Source: Boseongicola sp. SB0662_bin_57 (GTDB taxonomy: Bacteria; Pseudomonadota; Alphaproteobacteria; Rhodobacterales; Rhodobacteraceae). From it: a stretch of DNA of 15,309 bases. The DNA lies in the NCBI GenBank assembly GCA_009839535.1, contig VXPN01000551.1:1-15309 (forward strand), in the 5' to 3' direction. This document shows, piece after piece, positions 7,543 to 14,659 of the stretch. The translations under genes were made by a program, and so were the position numbers. Numbering within the stretch: position 1 is the first letter of the stretch; each line of letters begins with the position of its first letter. Under the pieces are notes generated by a model that had not been told where the DNA came from, made no database searches, and saw nothing but the letters and a program-made list of their open reading frames with translations.

Positions 7543-8577
7543 TCAGTACTCCCTGGACGGCTGCGGGAAGAGCTTTTCGGGCTCCTGGAGAACTGCGATC
7601 GCTCCGTCCTTGTCCTCGATGGACGTTGGCGTTTCGATCCAGCCCCCGGGATAGCTCCCCTGCAACGCGTCGATCGTTGCGTGCATTGCTGCCCGCCCCA
7701 TCAGGAATGGAGACGTGTTCACTGTCGCGGTGACGTTGCCCGCAGCGATCTCCTCCAGGCCGGACGTATCGCCATCGTTTCCGAGAAGGACGATGTCAGA
7801 CCGGCCCAGCGCCTTGGCGGCGTAGGAAGCGCCAATGATCATGTAGTCGTTGGCCGCGAAGATCATGTCGAGATCGGGATGAGCCTGAAGAATGTCCATG
7901 CCTGCAGTGTTGCCGCCTTCGACATTCCATTTGCCGTCGATCGAAACGACAACGTCGAAGTTCTCGTTGCCCTCGATCCCGTCGAGGAAGCCTCCGACGC
8001 GCTCGGTCGAATGATAGCCGGGCTGGCCTTCAATGATGCCGACCTTGAGTGGCTTGTCGCCATAGGTCTCGATGGCCCAGTCCGCGATCTTGTGGGTGCC
8101 ATTGCGCTGCGAATATCCGACAACGCCGTGAATGGGCGTCGGGAAATTGGGAATGTCGGAGTTGATCATGACCACAGCCATGCCCTTTTCGACCGCCTGC
8201 TTGAGGAGCGGGGCTGCCGCGAATTCGTCGTGGGTGCCAAAGACAATTGCATCGACGTCCTGCGTAAGGACGTCCTGGATCATTCCCATCTGGCCGTTGA
8301 TGTCAGCGCCGCTCTGCGGTGCCAGCATGAAGACCTCGACACCCTCTTCCGCCGCAACCGCCTTGATGCCCTCGCCAATGGCGATGTAGTAGTTGAACTC
8401 GGTTGCCGGCGGCATGTAGGCGATCCGGAAGGTCTCGTTTCTTGGCGTGATCGCGTCGATAGGCGCCTGGGCTCCTTCAGCGAGCGGCACCGGCGCCGGA
8501 TAGTCCGCGGACACCGCCATCGAAGCGAGTGCGGCAATGCCTGCCGCGAGGATTGTTCTCAGTCCTGATTTTGTCAT
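7543..8577 (-). CDS. Periplasmic sugar-binding protein of ABC transporter (Peripla_BP_4 / RbsB type)
   Basis: A 344-residue secreted solute-binding protein. Residues 1-24 form a signal peptide: charged start MTKSGLR, hydrophobic core ILAAGIAALASMAV, and a VSA-D cleavage site after Ala24. The mature part has the type I binding-protein pattern: FRIAYMPPATEFNYYIAIGEG, then VDAIVFGTHDE, VGIIEGQPGYHSTERVGGF, DLDMIFAANDYMIIGA and IVLLGNDG, two Rossmann lobes linked by a hinge. ATG 8577 has a strong AGGAGG just upstream; an ORF extension of 20 codons before it is ignored because it lacks both the RBS and a signal-peptide shape. It is the second gene of the operon, 26 bp after the lactonase. It probably binds a monosaccharide or sugar-acid-like ligand; the specific ligand is unknown. 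Confidence 0.95.
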   Translation of the reverse strand: MTKSGLRTILAAGIAALASMAVSADYPAPVPLAEGAQAPIDAITPRNETFRIAYMPPATEFNYYIAIGEGIKAVAAEEGVEVFMLAPQSGADINGQMGMIQDVLTQDVDAIVFGTHDEFAAAPLLKQAVEKGMAVVMINSDIPNFPTPIHGVVGYSQRNGTHKIADWAIETYGDKPLKVGIIEGQPGYHSTERVGGFLDGIEGNENFDVVVSIDGKWNVEGGNTAGMDILQAHPDLDMIFAANDYMIIGASYAAKALGRSDIVLLGNDGDTSGLEEIAAGNVTATVNTSPFLMGRAAMHATIDALQGSYPGGWIETPTSIEDKDGAIAVLQEPEKLFPQPSREY

Positions 8578-8603
8578 TGGTCTTCCTCCTGACATTGGTT
8601 GAA

Positions 8604-9473
8604 TTATCCGTTGAACGGAGCATCGAGCACTCCGCACACACCGGGTCTGGCGGCGAACAGGCCGCCGGACGCCGGTTCGTCCTGGAGAGCCTGCTCATCA
8701 CTCATGAGACGCGAGGTCGTGATGAAGAGCGTGTCGAGTTCGGGTCCGCCGAACGCACAGCACGTCGGTTTCCAGACAGGCACATCGATGACCCGGTCGA
8801 TTTCGCCGCTGGGCGCGACCCGCACCACCCGATGCCCTTCCCATTCGGCGTTCCAGACCCCGCCTTCGGCATCGACGCACGACCCGTCCGGCAGTCCTGG
8901 TTCGTCGCGAAACGAGGCGTGCACGCGACGGTTGGAGACCGTGCCGGTCAGCGGGTCATAGTCGTAAGCGACGATCTCTCGGTCGGGCGTGTCGGCGAAG
9001 AACATCGTTCTCCCGTCCGCTGAAAAGCATGTCGAATTCGCGCAGGACACGCCGTCGATCAACCGGACGACCGAAAGGTCGGTCCCAACCGAAATCACGG
9101 ACGAGTCGGCCGCACCGGAGACCTCGTTCATGCCGCCCACGATCAATCGGCCCGCGCGGTCCGTGCGCCCGTCGTTCAGCCGCGTTTCCGGGTTTTCGGG
9201 CTCGAATTCACATACAAGCGTCTCTTCATCGGACACGGGATCGAGCAGCACAACGCGATCGGCATAGGCCACGACGAATCCGCCTGCCGATCTCGGAGCG
9301 AAGCAGCACACGCGCTGTGCGAGCGTCCGCTTCGAATGCCTGCCGGTCGCGGGATCGTAGGAAAAAAGCGCTCGCCCCTCGATGTCAGTCCACCATACGC
9401 GTTGATCCAAGGGGTTCCAGAACACCCCTTCCCCGTGCTGGTTCCGGCAATCGAGAACGAGTTCCGCTCGCAC
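8604..9473 (-). CDS. SMP-30/gluconolactonase/LRE-family sugar lactonase
   Basis: A 289-residue six-bladed beta-propeller lactonase that hydrolyses an aldonolactone to the open acid. Metal ligands by alignment to the family are Glu15 (HGEGVFWNP), Asn146 (SCANSTCFSADG) and Asp196 (GLPDGSCVDAEGGVW); substrate-contact Arg98 and Asn100 are in RLNDGR. The start is GTG 9473, seven bases after GGGAGGAG (9481-9488). The open frame reaches 9557, but that would run through the operator region and give a non-family N-terminus. No signal peptide, so cytosolic, acting after import and oxidation. First gene of the operon, divergent from the GntR regulator. It has many Cys residues for the family (for example VCCF, PTCCAF), with no inferred role. 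Confidence 0.92.
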   Translation of the reverse strand: MRAELVLDCRNQHGEGVFWNPLDQRVWWTDIEGRALFSYDPATGRHSKRTLAQRVCCFAPRSAGGFVVAYADRVVLLDPVSDEETLVCEFEPENPETRLNDGRTDRAGRLIVGGMNEVSGAADSSVISVGTDLSVVRLIDGVSCANSTCFSADGRTMFFADTPDREIVAYDYDPLTGTVSNRRVHASFRDEPGLPDGSCVDAEGGVWNAEWEGHRVVRVAPSGEIDRVIDVPVWKPTCCAFGGPELDTLFITTSRLMSDEQALQDEPASGGLFAARPGVCGVLDAPFNG

Positions 9474-9480
9474 CTGGTCG

Positions 9481-9488
9481 CTCCTCCC
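9481..9488 (-). promoter_or_regulatory. Ribosome binding site fixing the lactonase GTG start
   Basis: On the minus strand GGGAGGAG sits seven bases before GTG 9473. It is the best Shine-Dalgarno match in the region and decides against the longer upstream Met at 9557. Confidence 0.75.
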
Positions 9489-9498
9489 ATGCCATCTG

Positions 9499-9541
9499 AT
9501 ATCTGATATATCAGCTTGCGTTGTCTGGTGTATCAGATATC
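9499..9541. promoter_or_regulatory. Dyad-symmetric two-site operator, probably for the GntR/FCD regulator
   Basis: Two related 10-mers, TGATATATCA (9504-9513) and TGGTGTATCA (9526-9535), have centres 22 bp apart, about two helical turns. The first is the core of a perfect 12-bp palindrome, CTGATATATCAG (9503-9514). Around both, GATATCTGATA (9499-9509) and TATCAGATATC (9531-9541) are an exact 11-bp inverted repeat centred at 9520, midway between the two sites. The block lies in the 107-bp gap between divergent starts (9473 minus, 9581 plus) and overlaps weak promoter-like elements, such as a minus-strand TTGTTG at 9552-9557. FCD-type GntR dimers bind short palindromes of this size. A repressor covering both promoters is inferred. 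Confidence 0.7.
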
Positions 9542-9580
9542 TAAAGTGATGCAACAACTTTTTTTGGAGAGGCTCATTCG

Positions 9581-10237
9581 ATGGCTTTGGAAAGGCCCAA
9601 GTCCCTGCGCGAACTTGCTCTCGAGCATCTGCGCAACAGCATCATCGACGGCACGCTCAAGATGGGCCAGGCGCTCTCGGAGCGCGAAATTTCCGAAGGG
9701 CTTGGAGTCTCAAAGTCTCCTGTGCGCGAGGCCCTCGCGGAACTCCGGAACGAGGGCCTTGTCAGCATCGAGCCGCAAAAGGGCGCAAGGGTCTTCAACC
9801 TGACGGAAGCCGAGGTCGCCCAGATCTGTGATTTCAGACAGGCAATCGAGATGGCGGCATTCGAGCTCGCCCTTAGCCGGGACCCTGACGGGCTCGCGGA
9901 CGCCATGGCGCGTGTCGTACGCGAGATGGAAGCCGCACGAAGGGACGGCAACGAAAAGAAGTACCTTGAACTCGATACGGCATTTCACCAGCTCATTTTC
10001 GAGCATGCCGGAAATGACTACCTTACGGCCAGTTACACGCGTTATGTCGGCAAGATCGCAGCTCTGAGAACGCATCTCGCCAAGCTTCCCCAACATACCG
10101 AGCTGTCCTTTGAAGAGCACCGGAGGATTGCCGCTGCGGTACGACGCGGAGCCTTGGAAGGAATAAGAAAACTCCTTACCGAACACATCGATCGCTCGCG
10201 GCAGGCGTACAAGAGCGCCGCCAGTGTCTTGCCGTGA
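9581..10237 (+). CDS. GntR-family regulator, FCD (FadR-like) subfamily
   Basis: A 218-residue one-component regulator. The winged helix-turn-helix occupies about residues 8-72, with ALSEREISEGLGVSKSPVRE as helices 2-3 and a wing reading GLVSIEPQKGARVF. The C-terminal all-helical FCD ligand domain holds the usual metal-binding set: Asp132 and His136 (LDTAFHQLIF), His180 (EEHRRIAAAV) and His202 (LTEHIDRS). FCD regulators sense carboxylic or sugar acids, which fits a pathway that makes aldonates. ATG 9581 has GGAGAG about ten bases upstream. It is divergent from the lactonase-ABC operon with the palindromic operator between them, so autoregulation and repression of the operon are likely (inference). 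Confidence 0.94.
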   Translation: MALERPKSLRELALEHLRNSIIDGTLKMGQALSEREISEGLGVSKSPVREALAELRNEGLVSIEPQKGARVFNLTEAEVAQICDFRQAIEMAAFELALSRDPDGLADAMARVVREMEAARRDGNEKKYLELDTAFHQLIFEHAGNDYLTASYTRYVGKIAALRTHLAKLPQHTELSFEEHRRIAAAVRRGALEGIRKLLTEHIDRSRQAYKSAASVLP

Positions 10238-10710
10238 AGTTTCCCCGACGGACATGGGCTTTTGCTGAAGGAGGCGCTTATCCACTTCCTGCATATAGAG
10301 TGACCCAGCACCTTGATGCATGTCGCTTGCTGGGCCATGCCCGTCGACGAAAGGCGATCGGCCAGAGCGGATTGCGATGCCAAGGCCGCGCCCTGCCGGG
10401 TATCCGACCGACCTGGCGGCACGGCCCATGAGATTCCATTTCAGACGGACAGGCGTTGGAACAGCCGAATCTCCGACCCGCGAGCGCCAGAAACGCGGTG
10501 AAACTGACAATTTCAAGGTCTACCGGTAGAAGGCGCGCCTTGTCGCTCACCATGGAGCAGGCTTCGTGGTTGTCCTGCTGAAGTCGCGATCCGGACCACT
10601 TCGAGAAACTCCTTCGACTCTTGCGCAAGGACCGCCCGCAACGGCGTCAGCAGTTGCCCTGGGCCTCTCTCTTGAGCAGTGATCCGCATGCAACCGTCGC
10701 GGCGGCCCGG
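10238..10710. other. Spacer with no recognisable intact gene
   Basis: After the GntR stop I see no frame on either strand with a family motif or a start with a convincing ribosome binding site. Open frames of 60-120 codons occur on both strands but are Arg/Pro/Ser-rich, as expected for chance frames in GC-rich DNA. Part of it may be the eroded body of the MmgE/PrpD-like gene whose tail follows, but I could not confirm any upstream motif. Confidence 0.4.
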
Positions 10711-10858
10711 GGCCACTCCGATGACCCGGAATGAAATCTGCAGGAAGTTTCGTGATTGTGCGGGTTCCGCGCTCCCGGAGCACGAACAGTTGGGATTTGC
10801 CGTGCAGTTGTCGGGGTTCGGGTCCTTCGATGATGCGACCCACGTCTTTGCCTGGTTT
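10711..10858 (+). pseudogene. Probable C-terminal remnant of an MmgE/PrpD-family gene
   Basis: From ATG 10721 the plus strand reads MTRNEICRKFRDCAGSALPE and then LSGFGSFDDATHVFAWF. MmgE/PrpD proteins end with this pattern: a polar helix E..xKFR.CA, then a helix followed by (D/E)xLDDV/A near the stop. Immediately upstream, in a different frame (10711-10728), the bases encode GHSDDP, matching the GHP/S-xxP turn that precedes the helix in the family, so a frameshift near 10720-10728 is implied. The rest of the usual 450-residue protein is not recognisable. Family members include 2-methylcitrate dehydratase and cis-aconitate decarboxylase. The call rests on motif memory over about 50 residues and is tentative. 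Confidence 0.42.
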
Positions 10859-10895
10859 CCCAGGTCCAGCCACGCGTGGCCAGGGAAACCATCAC

Positions 10896-12512
10896 TCAGA
10901 GCCCGGTCGTCCGGCGATGTCCAATGCCGGCCAGCTCATCATCCATGAACTGTTCGCGATAGACCTCCTCAACCCGGGTCACCTCGGCGTCCGTCAGTGC
11001 GGCGAATTCCTTACGCCGCTCCCGCACCGACAATCGGCCGTCATTCTGACGCATGAAGCGAAACAGCAGGTCAACTGTGCGTGCAGGCATGTCAAACATC
11101 TCGTCAACGGCGGCCCGAAACCGGTCGTATCGGCGCAGGAACCGGGTTTCCTGCGGAACATCCACGTCGATGGCTTTCTGAACGCAGCCATATAGAAACG
11201 CAGCATGAGGCGTGGCGTCGAAGAAACGATAGAAGTCGCCGGTATCGTTGGTGACTTCCACGTTGAAATTGTCCGTGGCGCGCCAGTCGACCAGTGGCAG
11301 GAGGCGCGAGGAATGGCTCTCAAGCACGTCCCTGTAGGCGCCGATCCGCTCAAGGATGGTAGCTGATATGGGAAACACCACATCGGGCGGACTGTATCCG
11401 CGCTCGGCGAGTACGTGATGAAACAAGTATCGGTGCAGGCGCCCGTTCCCGTCCTCGAAGGGATGAATGTACACGAAGCCAAATGCCAGCACTGCCGCCG
11501 CGACCACCGGATCCAAGGCATGCGCATGCGTTCTTGCGAACGCGATCACGCCGTCAACCAAGGCATCGAGATCTTCTTGACGGGCACTAACGTGGTCAGG
11601 TTGAGGCATCTGGCTTCTGCGATCATGGGTGCCGACGAACCCGCCCTCCTGCCTGAAGCCGAGCCGGACAAAGCGCTCGTCGCCGATCACGATCCGCTGT
11701 AACCTGAGAAACTCGGCACGGTCCAGTTCATGCTGTCCGGCCTCGCCGATCGCGCGCCCCCAGCGCTGAATTCGGCTCTGAGGTGGGTGTTCTCCTTCTA
11801 TCGCATAGCTCGAGCGCGAATCCTCCAAGAGCAAGAATGCCGCAGTTCGGGCAAGCAAGTCTCGGGGCACCTCTTCCGCAATTTCGCGAACTCTCGCCGC
11901 CAAGTCACGCGCGCAGAAGGTCCTCAGTTCCTCCGTGCGAAACACCAACGGGCAAAAGTCCGGCGTCCCGGGCAGATTGTTCCTTACGCGATGACGGGGC
12001 GAGTTCGTTCCCTCTGTGCCGAACTGCACGAGATCGTCCAGAACAGGCACGTAGCGACCGTGGACTGCATCCGGCAAATCCAGAAAGTCGCCGATGAGCC
12101 ACTCGTACAGGAACCAGATGCGGCGTGCATAACCGCCGGTCGGTTCGTCGCGATTCCACTCAGCGATCGGTTCAGGTCCGATCGCCACAAACAGACGCTT
12201 CAGGACTGCGAGATCAAGCCCTTCGTATTTCAGGGCATGCCTGACATGTCCGCGCAAGGATGCGTGAGGATCGTGGCGCGGCGTCAGGATTTTCCATGTG
12301 CCGGTATCGATCACGCGATGCCGGGCACCGATCGCCATCAGCTTGATCGGGACCGGCACCTTCAGATCAAATGCGTCGATCAAGGCACCGTAGCCAACCG
12401 GCTTGGCGGTCTCCGGCAGCCGACGTTGGAGAAAGACGCTCACCGGCCCTGAGAACCGTTGCTCCTTCGCTGAAGTCTCGATTTTCGATTCCTTTCCATG
12501 AATTTCGATCAA
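10896..12512 (-). CDS. Fic-domain protein (putative AMPylase) with N-terminal self-inhibition motif
   Basis: A 538-residue Fic protein. The core motif HPFEDGNGRLHR (350-361) is complete, with catalytic His350, the acidic metal residue Glu353 and Arg361, so transferase activity is expected (AMP or another nucleotide onto a protein hydroxyl). The inhibitory motif (S/T)xxxE(G/N) is present upstream of the Fic core as SYAIEG (235-240, inhibitory Glu239), which makes it an intramolecularly regulated class II type needing no separate antitoxin. Residues 1-220 are a less familiar region; the C-terminal 100 residues look helical and wing-helix-like (ARTVDLLFRFMRQNDGRLSV). The start is uncertain: TTG 12512 opens the frame, with no clear ribosome binding site. 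Convergent with the MmgE/PrpD-like remnant. Target unknown. Confidence 0.92.
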   Translation of the reverse strand: MIEIHGKESKIETSAKEQRFSGPVSVFLQRRLPETAKPVGYGALIDAFDLKVPVPIKLMAIGARHRVIDTGTWKILTPRHDPHASLRGHVRHALKYEGLDLAVLKRLFVAIGPEPIAEWNRDEPTGGYARRIWFLYEWLIGDFLDLPDAVHGRYVPVLDDLVQFGTEGTNSPRHRVRNNLPGTPDFCPLVFRTEELRTFCARDLAARVREIAEEVPRDLLARTAAFLLLEDSRSSYAIEGEHPPQSRIQRWGRAIGEAGQHELDRAEFLRLQRIVIGDERFVRLGFRQEGGFVGTHDRRSQMPQPDHVSARQEDLDALVDGVIAFARTHAHALDPVVAAAVLAFGFVYIHPFEDGNGRLHRYLFHHVLAERGYSPPDVVFPISATILERIGAYRDVLESHSSRLLPLVDWRATDNFNVEVTNDTGDFYRFFDATPHAAFLYGCVQKAIDVDVPQETRFLRRYDRFRAAVDEMFDMPARTVDLLFRFMRQNDGRLSVRERRKEFAALTDAEVTRVEEVYREQFMDDELAGIGHRRTTGL

Positions 12513-12757
12513 ATTTTGCGTAAGCTAATGAATTATGATGTTATTGTCTGAATTTTGATTCTGCAATAGGTGCATCATGAAATATGATCGCTTGCGGATG
12601 TCAATTTCAGTTCATTGGCCGTTGCCCGCTGCAGTGCGACACTACACTTGCAGTCCGGCGGATTCGATCGGTGGTTTGCCGCGTTCGCAGCAAGCATGGC
12701 CTTGAATTCTGCAGCCGCGTCCCGCCATATTCGCAGTTGCCGTCGGCCCGACAGCAA
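12513..12757. other. AT-rich upstream region of the Fic gene with short inverted repeats
   Basis: From about 12500 to 12605 the DNA is clearly more AT-rich than its surroundings. It contains ATGATG (12535-12540), CATCAT (12573-12578) and ATGAT (12584-12588), which can form alternative short hairpins. On the minus strand TTGCAG, a 17-base spacer and TAACAT form a weak promoter-like pair for the Fic gene. A plus-strand frame of 43 codons from ATG 12577 (MKYDRLRMSISVHWP...), behind an AGGTG, has no recognised homology; I do not call it a gene. From 12610 to 12757 nothing is recognisable. Confidence 0.45.
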
Positions 12758-13897
12758 TCAGTCAGCGCTGTTTCTCAGGATATGTCCATCCATCGCGGCC
12801 AGGCCCTCGTCCAGCCCGCTTCGCCCGAATCCCAGGCGAAACCGGTCATCGGGAACAGGGCCAAGGCATGACGAGAATATCGTCCCCGGCAGCAGCAATA
12901 CCCCGCTCTCCTCCACCAGGGACCTGCAGAACTCCTCGACGCCTTCGGTTCCCTTGTAGCGCGGGAAGGCCGTGCACGCGCCGTCAGGACGTCGCCACTC
13001 GAACAGGTTGGCGTGCCGGGCAAAGAAGGCGTCCCATTTCGGCAGGTTCTCGTCCACGATCCGACAGTTGCGCGCAAGCAGCCGCTCACGGTTCTCCAGC
13101 GCGATCTTCGCCAGGCGTTCGCTGGGGCCGGAATTGCAGATCGAAAGATAGTGTTTCATCCGCTCCATCCTGGAAATCAGGTTCGAATCCTGGCAAGCGA
13201 TCCACCCGATCCGAAGGCCCGGCAATCCGAAGGACTTGGACACCACGTTCAGCGACAAGCCGCGTTCGTAGACGTCGGCGATGAACGGCAGGTGCCTGAC
13301 GCCGGATGGCCCCAATCCGTGGAAGATCTCGTCATGGAGGATGTAGATGCCGTGGGGGCGGCACAGTTCGACCAGCGCCATGTAGCGATCAACCGGGAGG
13401 ATGGTTCCGGTCGGGTTGTGCGGGAAATTGATCGTGACCAGCCGCGTGTTCGGACGGATCGCGTCCTTGATGCGGTCAATGTCGAGAGACCAGCTGTCGT
13501 CGGGGTCGAGCGGCACCCCGGTTGCCGCGCAGATCGCGAGGGGCAGGGTTTCGTGGCTTTGGTAGTTCGGCGTCACCACAATGGCGTGGCTGTCAGCGTC
13601 GAGAATCACGTTGTTGGCGGCGAATATCCCCTCGCTCGCCCCCGCAAAGCAAAGGATATCGGAAGGCAATTGCCGCAGATAAGTGCCCGCGATCGCCTCA
13701 CGAAGATCGGGGGCACCAAAGGTCTCCGTATAGCCGAGCCAGAGGTTCTCGAACGCTTCCCGCTCCTCCGGCGACGCCATGGCCAGCAAGTCGCGCATCG
13801 AGATGCTTTCCGCATCTGACGCGGTCAAATGGTGCTTGGCCTTGAACTCCCATTCCGAAAAATGGGTCTCAAGGCGAAAGTCCGGCAGTGTCGGCAT
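12758..13897 (-). CDS. PLP-dependent class I/II aminotransferase
   Basis: A 379-residue fold-type I PLP enzyme. Landmarks are Tyr112 in TPNYQSH, Asn161 in NFPHNPTG, Asp189 in ILHDEIFHG (pairs with the pyridine nitrogen), the PLP lysine Lys221 in SKSFGLPGLRIGW with Arg229 phosphate contact, and Arg354 in FRLGFGR for the substrate carboxylate. All essential residues are present and the length is usual. It moves an amino group between an amino acid and a 2-oxo acid, or is a related lyase; substrate is not inferable. ATG 13897 has only a weak purine-rich site upstream. It is separated from the Fic gene by the AT-rich region, so it is probably its own transcription unit. No tie to the sugar operon is evident. 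Confidence 0.92.
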   Translation of the reverse strand: MPTLPDFRLETHFSEWEFKAKHHLTASDAESISMRDLLAMASPEEREAFENLWLGYTETFGAPDLREAIAGTYLRQLPSDILCFAGASEGIFAANNVILDADSHAIVVTPNYQSHETLPLAICAATGVPLDPDDSWSLDIDRIKDAIRPNTRLVTINFPHNPTGTILPVDRYMALVELCRPHGIYILHDEIFHGLGPSGVRHLPFIADVYERGLSLNVVSKSFGLPGLRIGWIACQDSNLISRMERMKHYLSICNSGPSERLAKIALENRERLLARNCRIVDENLPKWDAFFARHANLFEWRRPDGACTAFPRYKGTEGVEEFCRSLVEESGVLLLPGTIFSSCLGPVPDDRFRLGFGRSGLDEGLAAMDGHILRNSAD

Positions 13898-14194
13898 GGC
13901 ACGAAGCCTACAACCGCCTGGTACGAAGAGCCACGGCCAATTTTAGCGCTGCTTGGCTGAAGCGCGGGATTCTTGTTCATGTACCTTGGCACTGCTCAAG
14001 CACCGAAGCTGCAAGCAGATTCTCAATGCTCAACCTTTCCCGCAAGACATGATATGCTGAGCTGACGAGGGGCGCATTTCGGCCAACCGAGGGCCGTGGC
14101 AAGACCCCCACGATGGACGGACCCGCATCAAGGGTCCTGCCAATTTCGAGCATGCGACGAGGTGCACTTCGCAAAAAGCCAGGGACAGAGAGCA
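13898..14194. other. Divergent intergenic region, aminotransferase / PhnB-like gene
   Basis: About 300 bp between divergent starts. It holds a TATGCT-like -10 candidate in GATATGCTGAGC (about 14050) and a 6-bp inverted repeat GGACCC (14119-14124) / GGGTCC (14132-14137) with a 7-base loop, 58 bp before the PhnB-like ATG. No gene is seen. The plus-strand frame opening at 14096 is judged a non-coding extension of the next gene. Confidence 0.4.
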
Positions 14195-14659
14195 ATGACT
14201 CAGAACAATTCAATCCGCACCTGCCTTTGGTTTGAGGGCAAAGGACTGGAAGCTGCAAAGTTCTACGTGAAATTGATTCCGGGGAGCGAACTCCATACGC
14301 CCGACTCCGGGGATGGCGAACCGCTGATGGTCTCATTCACTCTTGGAGGCGTTCCCTACGAAATCCTCAACGGCGGCCCGCACTATCAATTGAACCCGGC
14401 TTGCTCGATTGCGGTCACCACGCCGGATCAAGACGAGACCGATCGGATATGGGACACCCTTGTCGCCGATGGCGGTGAGGCAAGCCGATGCGGCTGGCTG
14501 GTCGATCGCTGGGGCATGTCATGGCAAGTCTATCCTCAGGCCTTGCCGGAAATGCTGGGTGCGGATGACCGCGAGGCCGCAGCACGTGCGCAGCAGGCAA
14601 TGCTGGGCATGAGCAAGATCGACATTGCCGCGATCAAGGCCGCCTTCGAAGGAAACTAG
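14195..14659 (+). CDS. PhnB-like VOC-family protein (3-demethylubiquinone methyltransferase-like domain)
   Basis: A 154-residue small cytosolic protein. It opens with SIRTCLWFEGKGLEAAKFYV, the usual CLWFxxxxEEAAxFY of this VOC subgroup, has PYEILNGGPHYQLNPACSIA in the middle, and ends with CGWLVDRWGMSWQVYP and LPEML, matching the CGWLxDRxGxSWQ family motif. The ATG 14195 gives the standard length; the frame can be extended to 14096, but those 33 codons lack family similarity. The ribosome binding site is weak. Function in this subgroup is mostly undefined; despite common database names, methyltransferase activity is not supported. Unrelated to the VOC gene in the sugar operon except by fold. 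Confidence 0.91.
   Translation: MTQNNSIRTCLWFEGKGLEAAKFYVKLIPGSELHTPDSGDGEPLMVSFTLGGVPYEILNGGPHYQLNPACSIAVTTPDQDETDRIWDTLVADGGEASRCGWLVDRWGMSWQVYPQALPEMLGADDREAAARAQQAMLGMSKIDIAAIKAAFEGN

Noticed and set aside
7438..8568. 376-codon plus-strand open frame
   Set aside because: Antisense to the sugar-binding protein, which has a signal peptide and a strong ribosome binding site; a GC-rich mirror frame.
9474..9557. Longer lactonase N-terminus starting at Met 9557
   Set aside because: It would read through the operator block and add residues unlike the family; GTG 9473 has a much better ribosome binding site.
12535..12588. Possible CRISPR-like or phase repeat in the AT-rich region
   Set aside because: Only short ATGAT/CATCAT words recur, without regular spacing or conserved repeat units.
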